From Afipia sp. P52-10 (GTDB lineage Bacteria; Pseudomonadota; Alphaproteobacteria; Rhizobiales; Xanthobacteraceae): 64,000 nt of DNA. Where the stretch lies: assembly GCF_000516555.1 (NCBI RefSeq), contig NZ_AZSJ01000003.1:1373301-1437300 (forward strand), given 5' to 3'. Position numbers and translations under genes: made by a program. Shown here in pieces: positions 44,300-53,774 of this stretch. Below the pieces are notes generated by a model. That model ran no database searches and was not told where the DNA came from. It saw only the letters and a list, made by a program, of their open reading frames with translations. Position 1 is the first letter of the stretch. Each line of letters starts with the position of its first letter.

Positions 44300-45859
44300 G
44301 TGTTCGACAATCTGTCGGAAAGGCTTGGCGGCATTCTCGACCGGCTGACGCGCCGCGGCGCGCTCACCGAGGCCGACGTCGATGCCGCGATGCGCGAAGT
44401 GCGCCGGGCGCTGCTGGAAGCGGACGTGGCGCTCGACGTGGTGCGCTCCTTCACCGAGAAGGTGCGCGAACAAGCGATCGGCGCCACGGTCGTCAAGTCG
44501 GTGACGCCGGGCCAGATGGTGGTCAAGATCGTCCACGACCAGCTCGTGGAGACGCTCGGCTCCGACAGCCAGACCATCGATCTCAATGCGCCTGCGCCGA
44601 TCGCCATCATGATGGTTGGCCTGCAGGGCTCCGGCAAAACCACCACCACCGCGAAACTGGCCCGCCGCCTCACCGATCGTGACAAGCGCAAGGTGCTGAT
44701 GGCCTCCCTCGACACCCGCCGCCCGGCGGCGATGGAACAGCTCGCCGTGCTCGGCCGCGACATCGATGTCGAGACGCTGCCGATCATGCAGGGCCAGACG
44801 CCGCCGCAGATCGCGCTGCGCGCGCTGCAGGCCGCCAAGCTCGGCGGTCACGATGTTGTGCTGCTCGATACCGCAGGCCGCACCACCCTCGACGAAGCGA
44901 TGATGGCGGAAGCGGCGGAGGTGAAAGCCGCCGCCAATCCGCATGAAGTGCTGCTGGTCGCCGACTCGCTGACCGGTCAGGACGCCGTCAACCTCGCGCG
45001 CTCGTTCAACGAACGCGTCGGCCTCACCGGCATCGTGCTCACCCGCGTCGATGGCGACGGCCGCGGCGGCGCGGCGCTGTCGATGCGTTCGGTCACCGGC
45101 AAGCCGATCAAGCTGATCGGAACCGGCGAAAAGACCGACGCGCTGGAAGATTTTCATCCGGGCCGGATCGCCGGCCGCATTCTCGGCATGGGCGACGTGG
45201 TGTCGCTGGTCGAGAAAGCCGCCGCCAACATCGATGCGGAGAAGGCCGCGCGCGTCGCCGAGAAGATGCGCAAGGGCAAGTTCGACTTGGCCGACATGCG
45301 CGACCAGCTCACGCAGATGCAGAAGATGGGCGGACTTGGCGGACTGATGGGCATGCTGCCCGGCATCGCCAAGATGAAGAACCAGCTCGCCTCCGCGAAC
45401 CTCGACGACAAGATCCTGAAGCGGCAGATCGCGGTGATCGATTCGATGACCCGCGAGGAGCGGCGCAATCCCGACCTGCTCAAGAACAGCCGCAAGAAGC
45501 GGATTTCCGCCGGCTCCGGCGTGAAGGTCGAGGAGATCAACAAGCTCTTGAAGATGCACCGGAACATGGCCGACATGATGAAGGCCATGGGTCAGGGCAA
45601 GCGCGGGCCGATGGCCGCGCTCGGCAACATGATGGGCTTCGGCGGCGGCATGCCCTCGCCCGAGCAGATGAAAGAACTCGCCGAGAAGATGCCCGGCGGC
45701 TTACCGCAAGGCGCCGGCGGATTGCCCGGCCTGCCGAAGGATTTTCCGGGCGGCGCGTTGCCGCCGGGTGGACTGCCGGGCCTGCCCGGTCTCGGCAACA
45801 AGCTGCCGGGTCTTGGCGGCTTTCCCGGCTTGCCGAAGGGACCTGAGAAGAAGCGATGA
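44300..45859 (+). CDS. ffh: Signal recognition particle protein Ffh
   Basis: A 519-residue SRP54 GTPase. The N domain is at 1-85, the P-loop GLQGSGKT at 107-114, DTAGRT for G3, TRVDGDGRGGA for G4, and the methionine-rich M domain at about 325-450. The last 55 or so residues are a Gly/Leu/Pro tail with repeated GLPGLP-type units, longer than in E. coli. The start is GTG at 44300 with AGGA upstream; no ATG alternative fits. The stop overlaps the chorismate mutase start (ATGA). Confidence 0.96.
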   Translation: MFDNLSERLGGILDRLTRRGALTEADVDAAMREVRRALLEADVALDVVRSFTEKVREQAIGATVVKSVTPGQMVVKIVHDQLVETLGSDSQTIDLNAPAPIAIMMVGLQGSGKTTTTAKLARRLTDRDKRKVLMASLDTRRPAAMEQLAVLGRDIDVETLPIMQGQTPPQIALRALQAAKLGGHDVVLLDTAGRTTLDEAMMAEAAEVKAAANPHEVLLVADSLTGQDAVNLARSFNERVGLTGIVLTRVDGDGRGGAALSMRSVTGKPIKLIGTGEKTDALEDFHPGRIAGRILGMGDVVSLVEKAAANIDAEKAARVAEKMRKGKFDLADMRDQLTQMQKMGGLGGLMGMLPGIAKMKNQLASANLDDKILKRQIAVIDSMTREERRNPDLLKNSRKKRISAGSGVKVEEINKLLKMHRNMADMMKAMGQGKRGPMAALGNMMGFGGGMPSPEQMKELAEKMPGGLPQGAGGLPGLPKDFPGGALPPGGLPGLPGLGNKLPGLGGFPGLPKGPEKKR

Positions 45860-46155
45860 CCACATCGACCCTGCCTCCCGAACTGCTGCGCCTGCGCGGC
45901 AGCATCGACAACATCGATGCCGCGCTGATTCACCTGCTGGCCGAGCGCTTCAAGTGCACGCGCGAGGTCGGCATCCTGAAAGCCAAGCACAAGCTGCCGC
46001 CCGCTGATCCGGCACGGGAGGCAAAGCAGATCGCGCGGCTGCGCGCGCTCGCGGAGGATGCCCAGCTCGACCCGGAATTCGCAGAGAAATTCCTCGCATT
46101 CATCGTGCGGGAAGTCATTCGTCACCACGAAATCATCGGCAAGAACGCCAGCTGA
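45856..46155 (+). CDS. Chorismate mutase (AroQ type)
   Basis: A 99-residue all-helical chorismate mutase of the AroQ class, which converts chorismate to prephenate. LRGSIDNIDAALIHLLAERF and TREVGILKAKHKL carry the conserved Arg and Lys residues. It is monofunctional, without a prephenate dehydratase domain. It overlaps ffh by four bases and precedes rpsP by 21, a common alphaproteobacterial insertion in this ribosomal operon. Confidence 0.92.
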   Translation: MTTSTLPPELLRLRGSIDNIDAALIHLLAERFKCTREVGILKAKHKLPPADPAREAKQIARLRALAEDAQLDPEFAEKFLAFIVREVIRHHEIIGKNAS

Positions 46156-46176
46156 ACTCTCAAGAAAGGAAGTCCA

Positions 46177-46503
46177 ATGTCCGTTGTGATCCGCCTCGCT
46201 CGCGCAGGCACCAAGAAGCGCCCGTTCTACCACGTCGTCGTCGCCGACTCGCGTTTTCCGCGCGATGGCCGCTTCATCGAGCGTCTCGGTTTCTTCAACC
46301 CGCTGCTGCCGAAGGACAACGAGCTGCGCCTGCGGCTCGACCTCGAGAAGGTGAAAGCCTGGATGGCCAAGGGCGCGCAGCCGTCGGACCGCGTGATGCG
46401 TTTCCTCGATGCCGCCGGCGTCGCCAAGCGCACCCCGCGCAACAACCCGCAGAAGGCGATCCCGCGCAAGGAACGCGGCAAGACCGAAGGCGCGGCAGCG
46501 TAA
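46177..46503 (+). CDS. rpsP: 30S ribosomal protein S16
   Basis: A 108-residue S16 protein. The N-terminus [20 protein letters not shown] and [15 protein letters not shown] are diagnostic. The C-terminus is extended and basic. A ribosome binding site AAGGAAG lies nine bases before the ATG. It is followed by rimM after six bases. Confidence 0.98.
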   Translation: MSVVIRLARAGTKKRPFYHVVVADSRFPRDGRFIERLGFFNPLLPKDNELRLRLDLEKVKAWMAKGAQPSDRVMRFLDAAGVAKRTPRNNPQKAIPRKERGKTEGAAA

Positions 46504-46509
46504 CCATCG

Positions 46510-47076
46510 ATGAGCGAGGCCGTGGGCACACGCATCTGCGTGGCGAAATTCGGCGCCGCCCACGGCGTGCGTGGCGAGATCAGGCTCTGGCCCTTCACGG
46601 AAGAGCCGCTCGCCGTCACATCCTACGGTCCGCTTGAATCGCAGGACGGCACGCGCCGCTTCGAAATCGAGGCTGCGCGTGCGGCGAAGGACCATCTCGT
46701 CGCCCGCATCAAAGGCGTGACGACGCGCACCGACGCCGAACGCCTCAACGGCCTCGAGCTTTACGTGGCGCGCGACAAGCTGCCGCCGGTCGAGGACGAC
46801 GAGTTCTACCACGCCGATCTGATCGGGCTTGCGGCCGTCACGGCCGACGAAATCCGGCTCGGCCGCATCGTTGCAGTTCACAATTTCGGCGCCGGCGACA
46901 TCATCGAGATCGCCAGCGACGAGGGGGGCGACTCGCTGCTGCTGCCGTTCTCGAACGCGGTGGTGCCGACGGTGGACGTGAAGGCGGGTCGCGCGATCGT
47001 CGTCCCGCCGGGCGAAATCGACGGCGACGACCGCGGCCACGCCTCGTCCCCGGACGATCACGCCCAGGATGGCTAA
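46510..47076 (+). CDS. rimM: 16S rRNA processing protein RimM
   Basis: A 188-residue RimM with an N-terminal RimM domain ([21 protein letters not shown]) and a C-terminal PRC barrel ([37 protein letters not shown]). It helps 30S maturation and binds S19. It lies between rpsP and trmD in the standard order. Confidence 0.96.
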   Translation: MSEAVGTRICVAKFGAAHGVRGEIRLWPFTEEPLAVTSYGPLESQDGTRRFEIEAARAAKDHLVARIKGVTTRTDAERLNGLELYVARDKLPPVEDDEFYHADLIGLAAVTADEIRLGRIVAVHNFGAGDIIEIASDEGGDSLLLPFSNAVVPTVDVKAGRAIVVPPGEIDGDDRGHASSPDDHAQDG

Positions 47077-47153
47077 CAAGACCGGGCAACTGCGCGTATT
47101 CTGACCCGCAACGCAGCAGCCCTGTTGCCGACCACGCCAGCGGACGATTGACC

Positions 47154-47882
47154 ATGTGGACCGCGACCGTCCTCACCCTGTTTCCAGACATGTTTCCCGG
47201 CCCCCTCGGCGTCAGCCTCGCCGGCAAGGCCCTCGCCGGCGGCCTGTGGGCGCTGGAGACGCGGGACATTCGCGATTCGGCCACCGACCGCCACCGCAGC
47301 GTCGATGACACGCCGGCCGGAGGCGGTGCCGGCATGGTGCTGCGCGCCGACGTCACCGCCCGCGCCTTCGACGCGGTCACGCCGCTGGCGGGACGGCCAC
47401 GATTGCTGATGAGCCCGCGCGGCACGCCGCTGACGCAGGCGCGGGTGATCGAACTCGCCGCCGGACCGGGACCGATCATCGTCTGCGGCCGGTTCGAGGG
47501 GCTCGACCAGCGCGTGATCGACGCCCGTCAACTTGAGGAGGTCTCGATCGGCGATTACGTGCTGTCAGGCGGGGAACTCGGCGCGCTGGTCCTGATCGAC
47601 GCCTGCGTGCGGCTGCTGCCAGGCGTCATGGGCAACGTAACCTCCTCGGATTCCGAGAGTTTTTCCGACGGCCTGCTGGAATATCCGCAGTACACACGCC
47701 CGCAGGTGTTCGAAGGCCTAGCCATCCCCGACGTCCTGACCTCCGGCGACCACGGCAAGGTCGCGGCCTGGCGCCAGGCCGAGGCGGAACGGCTGACCCG
47801 GGCCCGCAGGCCGGATCTCTGGGCGAAAAAAGGCTTAACCCAAGGGGCCCCGAAGCGACCAAAAAACGCGACAGACGGGTGA
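47154..47882 (+). CDS. trmD: tRNA (guanine37-N1)-methyltransferase
   Basis: A 242-residue SPOUT-class enzyme that makes m1G37. The N-terminal [38 protein letters not shown] and the trefoil-knot SAM site with [11 protein letters not shown] and [11 protein letters not shown] are complete. The ATG at 47154 is used; a TTG two codons earlier is also in frame. Confidence 0.97.
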   Translation: MWTATVLTLFPDMFPGPLGVSLAGKALAGGLWALETRDIRDSATDRHRSVDDTPAGGGAGMVLRADVTARAFDAVTPLAGRPRLLMSPRGTPLTQARVIELAAGPGPIIVCGRFEGLDQRVIDARQLEEVSIGDYVLSGGELGALVLIDACVRLLPGVMGNVTSSDSESFSDGLLEYPQYTRPQVFEGLAIPDVLTSGDHGKVAAWRQAEAERLTRARRPDLWAKKGLTQGAPKRPKNATDG

Positions 47883-47942
47883 CAAGCGCGCCACAATCCC
47901 TTATAGGAGCGCCCAGCCAATCCGCTTCGGCGCGCATTCAGC

Positions 47943-48040
47943 AAAAGTGGATACCGGTTTGCGCCCGGAATGCGCGCAGATATCACAAAGAGCATTTTCT
48001 GACCGCGGAGCCGGTTTCGCTTCGCCTGAAAGTGCTCTGC
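47943..48040 (-). repeat. Diverged interspersed repeat, copy C
   Basis: This segment between trmD and rplS contains AAAAGTGGATACCGGTTTGCGC (inverted relative to copies A and B) and then AGAGCATTTTC and GAAAGTGCTCT, which form an inverted repeat at 47990-48038. It resembles the ends of copy B. It is more degraded than A or B and ends 56 bases before rplS. Confidence 0.5.
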
Positions 48041-48095
48041 AAGCAGGACGACGACGTTCGCGCAGCCTCAAGGCGCGCCGCCGATGGAGATTCAG

Positions 48096-48482
48096 ATGAA
48101 CCTGATTCAGACGCTCGAAAAAGAGCAGGTCGAGAAACTGTCCGCTGGCAAGGAAATCCCTTCCTTCGGCCCGGGCGACACCGTGATCGTCAACGTCAAG
48201 GTGAAGGAAGGCGAGCGGACACGCGTGCAGGCCTATGAAGGCGTTTGCATCGGCCGTTCCGGCGGCGGCCTGAACGAGAGCTTCACCGTCCGCAAGATCT
48301 CGTACGGCGAAGGCGTCGAGCGTGTTTTCCCGATCTATTCGCCGATGATCGACAGCATCAAGGTGGTGCGCAAGGGCAAGGTCCGTCGCGCCAAGCTGTA
48401 TTACCTGCGCGGCCGTCGCGGCAAATCCGCCCGCATCGTCGAGAAGCAGGACAAGCAGGCTCCGGCCGCGGCTGAAGCCTGA
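48096..48482 (+). CDS. rplS: 50S ribosomal protein L19
   Basis: A 128-residue L19. [40 protein letters not shown] and [14 protein letters not shown] are family landmarks. The start at 48096 is chosen because GGAG lies upstream and the N-terminus matches; the frame opens at 48084. The C-terminal 20 or so residues are Ala/Lys-rich. Last ribosomal gene of the cluster. Confidence 0.97.
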   Translation: MNLIQTLEKEQVEKLSAGKEIPSFGPGDTVIVNVKVKEGERTRVQAYEGVCIGRSGGGLNESFTVRKISYGEGVERVFPIYSPMIDSIKVVRKGKVRRAKLYYLRGRRGKSARIVEKQDKQAPAAAEA

Positions 48483-48485
48483 GCC

Positions 48486-48980
48486 ATGTCTGCGGCGATG
48501 CCATTCCGGCCTCGCCGCATCGCCGCCTTGGCCCGCGTCGGGCCGGCGGCCGTTCTGGCATTCGTTGTTGGGCTGGCGATGACCGGGGCGATCCAGCCTC
48601 TCATCGCTCCGCCTCTTATTGCCGAGCCCCTTGTCGCCCAACCCCTTGTCGCCCAATCCCTTGTCGCCGAGCCGCTGATCCTCCGGGAACGTATCGCGGT
48701 CGCCGAAGCCCATGCGATGCCGGCAATACCGATATCGTCTCGATTCGCCTGACTGAACCCGGGCCGCCGGGCGCTTGCGGCCTTTACGCGCAAACATGTC
48801 GGCAAGACCATCGAACTGAAGCTCGGCGGCACGAGCCTGATGCGGACCGTGATCCGCGAACCGCTGGCCACCACGACCCTCTCTCTCGTCGCGGAGAACG
48901 CTGCGGCTGCCCACCAGACCGCAGCGGCGCTGGCAACGCACCCCCTCGACCTGGTGCTGGGGCCCGACGCCGATCGCTGA
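48486..48980 (+). pseudogene. Frameshifted secreted protein with a SecD-P1-like domain
   Basis: The first open frame (48486-48752, 88 residues) has a basic N-terminus, a hydrophobic segment and a five-residue repeat (PLIAE/PLVAQ type), then ends at TGA 48750-48752. The same frame resumes after the stop with RRALAAFTRKHVGKTIELKLGG and VIREPLATTT, which looks like the SecD P1 head subdomain. The expected linking segment DIVSIRLTEPG is in another frame at 48731-48763. Two compensating indels therefore explain the break: one base lost before 48731 and one G gained in the GGG near 48760-48763. It is either a pseudogene or carries sequencing errors. Confidence 0.55.
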
Positions 48981-49257
48981 AATCAGCCGAACCCGAATGG
49001 CCGGGCCTCGTTTGGCTCAATTGTCGGGAAACCAACCGCTGTGATAGAAAGTGGAATGGTTCCAGATAGCCCCATCCTCGCCGGTCCGCGGCGCGTGCGT
49101 GTCATCCTCGATGACCACCGCCGCCTGCCCTGGCGTTTCTTCGGACGGCTGACCACCACCGCGCTGCTTACGGCGTGAGTGGCGCGGCCGCTTGCCGCCG
49201 CGCGCGACCTTTGAATTCACGCCAGTCAATTCTCTTTCATTCTCGAGACCGCACACC

Positions 49258-50664
49258 ATGTCCGCACCCACCACGCTCTACGACAAAATCTGGAACGACC
49301 ACCTGGTCGACGAACAGCCGGACGGCACCTGCCTGCTCTACATCGATCGCCACCTCGTGCATGAGGTGACGTCGCCGCAGGCGTTCGAAGGCCTGCGCTC
49401 CTCGGGCCGCAAGGTGCGCGCGCCGGAGAAGACCCTCGCCGTCGTCGATCACAACGTGCCGACCACCGACCGCACGAAGCCCAATCCCGATCCGGAATCC
49501 GCCGAGCAGATCAAGACGCTCGCCGAGAACGCACGCGACTTCGGCATCGAGTACTACAACGAGTTCGACAAGCGGCAGGGCATCGTCCACATCATCGGCC
49601 CCGAGCAGGGCTTCACCCTGCCCGGCACCACCATCGTCTGCGGCGACAGCCACACCTCGACGCATGGCGCGTTCGGCGCGCTGGCGCACGGCATCGGCAC
49701 CTCCGAGGTCGAGCATGTGCTGGCGACGCAGACGCTGATCCAGTCGAAGGCCAAGAACATGCGCTTCACGGTCGACGGCAAGCTGCCGGAGGGCGTGACG
49801 GCGAAGGACGTGATCCTGGCCATCATCGGCGAGATCGGCACTGCGGGCGGCACCGGCCATGTGCTGGAATATGCCGGACAAGTGTTCCGCGACATGTCGA
49901 TGGAAGGCCGCATGACCGTCTGCAACATGTCGATCGAAGGCGGCGCCCGCGCCGGCCTCGTCGCGCCGGACGAGAAGGCCTATGAGTTCCTCAAGGATCG
50001 CCCGAAGGCGCCGAAGGGCGCGGCCTGGGACGCGGCCCGCCGCTACTGGGACACGCTGCGCTCCGACGACGGCGCGCATTTCGACACCGAGTATCGCCTC
50101 GATGCGGCGAAGCTGCCGCCGATCGTCACCTGGGGCACCTCGCCCGAGGACGTGATCTCCATCACCGGCGCGGTGCCGGACCCGGCCAAGATCGAGGATG
50201 AGGCCAAGCGTCTGTCGAAGGAGCGCGCGCTCGCCTATATGGGCCTGACCGCCGGCACGAAGATCACCGACATCAAGCTCGATCGGGTGTTCATCGGTTC
50301 GTGCACCAACGGCCGCATCGAAGACCTGCGGGCGGTGGCGAAGATCGTCAACGGCAAGACGGTCAACGGCAATGTCAACGCGATGATCGTGCCGGGCTCG
50401 GGTCTCGTGAAGGAGCAGGCGGAAGCGGAAGGCCTCGACAAGATCTTCCTCAAGGCCGGCTTCGAGTGGCGTGAGCCGGGCTGCTCGATGTGCCTGGCGA
50501 TGAACCCGGACAAGCTGAAGCCGGAGGAGCGCTGCGCTTCGACCTCGAACCGCAACTTCGAAGGCCGCCAGGGCTTCAAGGGCCGCACCCACCTGGTCTC
50601 GCCGGCGATGGCGGCGGCGGCGGCGATCGCCGGCCACTTCGTCGATATCCGCGAGTGGCGCTGA
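49258..50664 (+). CDS. leuC: 3-isopropylmalate dehydratase large subunit
   Basis: A 468-residue aconitase-family subunit of leucine synthesis. The cluster cysteines are in [13 protein letters not shown] and [32 protein letters not shown] and NRNFEGRQG are also typical. The start at 49258 ([12 protein letters not shown]) is chosen over 49192 because it gives the normal N-terminus. leuD is not adjacent; the next gene is an unrelated small protein. Confidence 0.97.
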   Translation: MSAPTTLYDKIWNDHLVDEQPDGTCLLYIDRHLVHEVTSPQAFEGLRSSGRKVRAPEKTLAVVDHNVPTTDRTKPNPDPESAEQIKTLAENARDFGIEYYNEFDKRQGIVHIIGPEQGFTLPGTTIVCGDSHTSTHGAFGALAHGIGTSEVEHVLATQTLIQSKAKNMRFTVDGKLPEGVTAKDVILAIIGEIGTAGGTGHVLEYAGQVFRDMSMEGRMTVCNMSIEGGARAGLVAPDEKAYEFLKDRPKAPKGAAWDAARRYWDTLRSDDGAHFDTEYRLDAAKLPPIVTWGTSPEDVISITGAVPDPAKIEDEAKRLSKERALAYMGLTAGTKITDIKLDRVFIGSCTNGRIEDLRAVAKIVNGKTVNGNVNAMIVPGSGLVKEQAEAEGLDKIFLKAGFEWREPGCSMCLAMNPDKLKPEERCASTSNRNFEGRQGFKGRTHLVSPAMAAAAAIAGHFVDIREWR

Positions 50665-50696
50665 GCGCCTCACGTCACGATCGATCAAACGAACAC

Positions 50697-50722
50697 CGAA
50701 GGGCGCCGCAAGGCGCCCTTCG
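50697..50722 (+). terminator. Hairpin after leuC
   Basis: CGAAGGGCGCC, GCAA, GGCGCCCTTCG forms a perfect 11-bp stem with tetraloop 32 bases after the leuC stop. The T-run is poor (GTCGTTCC), so termination may be partial. Confidence 0.65.
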
Positions 50723-50840
50723 TCGTTCCGGCCGCGCGCGGCAACATCCGGCCCTCACTCAAAGCCTGTCGATTTTCTGCACGCCTTCTTAACCAGCCAG
50801 GCGCACGCTATGTCTCCGGACCGTGCTGTGGAGGCGCGTC

Positions 50841-51044
50841 GTGGCCGAGAAGCCGACCCTGATCGATACCATCCGCGAGGCGACCCGCCAGCGCCGCCGA
50901 TGGACCGTGCCCGCAGCTCCGGTCGAGACGGACGACAAGCCGCGCCTCAGCCACTGGCCGCCGCCGCGGCAATCGCAATGGCGGCTCGACCTGCTAAAGC
51001 CCTGGAACGAGGGGCGCATCACCGGCCCCGGCCGCAGGCGCTAA
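50841..51044 (+). CDS. Small basic hypothetical protein
   Basis: A 67-residue Arg/Trp/Pro-rich protein (IREATRQRRRWTVP, WPPPRQSQWRLDLLKPW). The start is probably GTG 50841, six bases after a perfect GGAGG; an ATG or other start further upstream lacks a site. I do not recognise a family. It has no signal peptide or membrane segment. The strong ribosome binding site argues that it is translated. Confidence 0.5.
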   Translation: MAEKPTLIDTIREATRQRRRWTVPAAPVETDDKPRLSHWPPPRQSQWRLDLLKPWNEGRITGPGRRR

Positions 51045-51148
51045 CACCTGGCAGGCTGCCGCCGGTCGATCCCGACGGGCTTGCCTCGCTGCGACCGCAT
51101 TCTTCCCGCACAGCGATGAAAAAAGACGCAGGCGCAAAGGGGGCGGCG

Positions 51149-51877
51149 ATGACCCAGAATATTTACGACGATCCCGACTTCTTCGCGGGCTATAGCCAGT
51201 TTCCGCGTTCGATCGACGGGCTCGAGGGCGCTGCCGAGTGGCCGTCCATGCGCGCGCTGCTGCCGGATTTGCAGGGACTGTCGATCGTCGATCTCGGCTG
51301 CGGCTTCGGCTGGTTCTGCCGCTTCGCGCGCGAGCATGGCGCAGCCCATATCCTTGGCCTCGATGTTTCCGAACGCATGCTGGCGAAAGCGCAAGCGATG
51401 ACCGCCGATGCGCACATCACCTATCGCCGCGCCGACCTCGAGACGCTCGCCCTGCCGGAGCAGGCGTTCGATCTCGCCTACAGCTCGCTGGCGCTGCATT
51501 ATGTCGTCAACCTCGACGGATTGCTTGCAGCGGTGCATCGCGCGCTGAAACCGGGCGGCCGCCTTGTCGTCTCCATCGAGCACCCGATCTACATGGCGCC
51601 GAGCCGTCCCGACTGGATCGCGAGCCCAACCGGGCAGAGGGTGTGGCCGCTCGACCGGTATCTCGTCGAGGGCCCGCGCACCACCGACTGGATCACCTCC
51701 GGCATCGTCAAGCAGCACCGCACCCTCGGCACCACCTTGAACCTGCTCATCCGGCATGGATTCAGCATCGCCCATGTCGAGGAGTGGGGACCGACCGACG
51801 CCGAGATCACCGCCCATCCCGACTGGGCCGAAGTCCGTGACCGGCCGATGTTCCTGCTGATTGCGGCGCATTGCTGA
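51149..51877 (+). CDS. Class I SAM-dependent methyltransferase
   Basis: A 242-residue methyltransferase with the Rossmann motif I VDLGCGFG at about 47-54, an acidic motif II (GLDVSERMLAKA) and a post-I region FDLAYSSLALHYVVNLDGLL. It resembles the UbiE/COQ5-like group, but the substrate is unknown. The start at 51149 has AAGGGGGCGG upstream; the frame is open to 50810. It is a single gene between the small basic protein and clpS. Confidence 0.85.
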   Translation: MTQNIYDDPDFFAGYSQFPRSIDGLEGAAEWPSMRALLPDLQGLSIVDLGCGFGWFCRFAREHGAAHILGLDVSERMLAKAQAMTADAHITYRRADLETLALPEQAFDLAYSSLALHYVVNLDGLLAAVHRALKPGGRLVVSIEHPIYMAPSRPDWIASPTGQRVWPLDRYLVEGPRTTDWITSGIVKQHRTLGTTLNLLIRHGFSIAHVEEWGPTDAEITAHPDWAEVRDRPMFLLIAAHC

Positions 51878-51965
51878 CGGGAACAAACGCGCGGCCAGTT
51901 GAATGGACCCGTGCGGCGAACCGTGAGACACTGGGCCGTCGTTCGCGTCCGGAGCGCCCCTCCCG

Positions 51966-52274
51966 ATGGCACAGACCACCATCGTCAAACCCCGAACCGC
52001 TGTGAAGCCGAAGGTCGAACGGCCGCGGCTGCACAAGGTCATCCTCATCAACGACGATTATACGCCGCGCGAATTCGTCGTGATGGTGCTGAAGGCCGAG
52101 TTTCGCATGACCGAGGACGAAGCCTACAAGGTGATGATCACCGCGCACCGGCGCGGCGTCTGCGTGGTCGCCGTCTACACCCGCGACGTCGCCGAAACGA
52201 AGGCAACGCGGGCGACCGACCTCGGCCGCTCGAAAGGCTATCCGCTGATGTTCACCACCGAACCGGAAGAATAG
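51966..52274 (+). CDS. clpS: ClpS-type N-end rule adaptor
   Basis: A 102-residue ClpS adaptor that delivers N-degron substrates to ClpA-ClpP. The pocket residues Asn29, Asp30 and Asp31 (INDDYTP) and His61 are present, and VAETKATRATDLGRSKGYPL follows. The residue that gates the pocket in E. coli (Met40 in TPMEF) is Arg35 here (TPREF). There is no clpA downstream, so this is probably the second, orphan ClpS paralogue known in alphaproteobacteria (ClpS2). Confidence 0.9.
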   Translation: MAQTTIVKPRTAVKPKVERPRLHKVILINDDYTPREFVVMVLKAEFRMTEDEAYKVMITAHRRGVCVVAVYTRDVAETKATRATDLGRSKGYPLMFTTEPEE

Positions 52275-52382
52275 CCCGGACATGTCCTGCGGCCGCATGG
52301 CTTGAACCCGCTGGCTGCTTCTGCCGACCCAACACCTGTGATTAGCTCCGTCCACTTCGGAATCACACTGCGGACCTCACTC

Positions 52383-53765
52383 ATGAAATCGCTGGCTCTC
52401 GCTCCCCTGCTGGTCGCCGCACTCTGCTGGCAGGCCGATGCCCAGACGCCGGCACCGAAAGCGCCGCCTGCGGCCTCCTCCCCTCCGGCGAAACCAGCTG
52501 CTCCGCAGACGCCGATCGACACCGTCAAGGCCCTGCCGCTGGCGGAGCGGATCGCGATCCAATCCGACCTGGCGTGGGTCAGCTTCTACAATGGCGGCAT
52601 CACCGGCGACGTCTCCGAGCGAATGCTGACGGCGATCAGGGCCTATCAGAAAGACCTCGGCGGCAAACCGACCGGCCTGCTGACGCCGCAGGAACGGGCT
52701 GCGCTCGCAACCGCCGCGAAGAAGCTGCAGAACGACGTCGGCTGGACGATCGCGCAGGACCCGATCAACGGCATCCGCCTCGGCATTCCGACCAAGCTCG
52801 TGCCGCAGATGAGCGCGATGGCGGACACCACCGGTTCGAAATGGAGCTCCGCGCAAGGACAGATCCAGATCGAAACCTGGCGCCGGCGCGACAGCAATCT
52901 CACCATCGCTGCGATCGCCGATCGCGAGCGGAAAGAGCCCGCGGGCCGCAGGGTGGACTACAGCGTGGTGCGGCCGGACTTCTTCGTGCTGTCCGGGCTG
53001 CAGGGGCTGAAGAAATTCTACATTCGCGGCCAGCTTCGCGGCAGCGAGGTGCGCGGCATGACCGTGCTCTACGATCAAGCGACCGAAGGCACGATGGAGC
53101 CGGTGGTGATCGCCATGTCGAGCGCGTTCACCGCGTTCCCGACCGGCACGGCGCAACCGGACGCACCGCCGCCGCGCAGGACAGTCGAGTATGCGACCGG
53201 CCTGGTGGTCAGCGCCGACGGCGCCATCGTCACGGATCGCCAGGTGGTCGATGGCTGTCAGTCGATCGTCGTGCCGGGCCATGGCAACGCCGACCGCGTG
53301 GCGGAAGACAAGACCCACGACATCGCGCTGCTGCGCGTCTACGGCGCCCGCGATTTGAAACCGCTGGCGATGGCCGGCACGGCCGCGAAGCCTGCGCTGA
53401 TGCTCACCGGCATCGCCGATCCGCAAAGCCAAGGCGGCGGCAGCGCGGTGAGCACGGTCAAGACCACGCTGACGTCTCCGACCACGCTGGCGCCGGCGCC
53501 GGGGCTCGGCTTTGCCGGGGCCGCTGCAGTCGACGCCGAGGGCAGGTTCGCCGGAATGGTGCTGTTGAAACCCGTCGTGGTCGCAGGCACGGCTCTGACC
53601 GCGCCCGCCAATGAAGCCGCTCTCGTGTCCGCCGATCAGCTGCGCGCGTTTCTGGCGGCCAACACCGTGACGACCCCGACGGCCGACACCAAGACCGATG
53701 CCAACACCGATGCCAAGACCGATGCCAAGGCGTCGGTCCTGCGGATCATCTGCGTGCGGAAGTAA
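52383..53765 (+). CDS. Secreted protein with a degenerate trypsin-like domain
   Basis: A 460-residue protein. Residues 1-21 are a signal peptide (ending QADAQ) and 22-44 an Ala/Pro linker. Residues about 56-118 resemble a peptidoglycan-binding fold. Residues about 195-425 have a trypsin-like layout: ATGLVVSADGAIVTDRQVVDGC, THDIALLRV (Asp313) and GLGFAGAAAVDAEGRFAGMV. The catalytic His is replaced by Gln287 and the Ser by Ala378, so proteolysis is unlikely. The tail has four near-repeats of a Thr-Asp-(Ala/Thr)-(Lys/Asn) unit. The start at 52383 matches the signal peptide. Confidence 0.7.
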   Translation: MKSLALAPLLVAALCWQADAQTPAPKAPPAASSPPAKPAAPQTPIDTVKALPLAERIAIQSDLAWVSFYNGGITGDVSERMLTAIRAYQKDLGGKPTGLLTPQERAALATAAKKLQNDVGWTIAQDPINGIRLGIPTKLVPQMSAMADTTGSKWSSAQGQIQIETWRRRDSNLTIAAIADRERKEPAGRRVDYSVVRPDFFVLSGLQGLKKFYIRGQLRGSEVRGMTVLYDQATEGTMEPVVIAMSSAFTAFPTGTAQPDAPPPRRTVEYATGLVVSADGAIVTDRQVVDGCQSIVVPGHGNADRVAEDKTHDIALLRVYGARDLKPLAMAGTAAKPALMLTGIADPQSQGGGSAVSTVKTTLTSPTTLAPAPGLGFAGAAAVDAEGRFAGMVLLKPVVVAGTALTAPANEAALVSADQLRAFLAANTVTTPTADTKTDANTDAKTDAKASVLRIICVRK

Positions 53766-53774
53766 CGCGCTGCG

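Noticed and set aside
49017-49274. An 85-codon minus-strand frame divergent from leuC, with a natural-looking C-terminus (HSTFYHSGWF)
   Set aside because: No ribosome binding site or start that I can support, and it overlaps the leuC start. It could be a real small gene, but the evidence is too thin to annotate.
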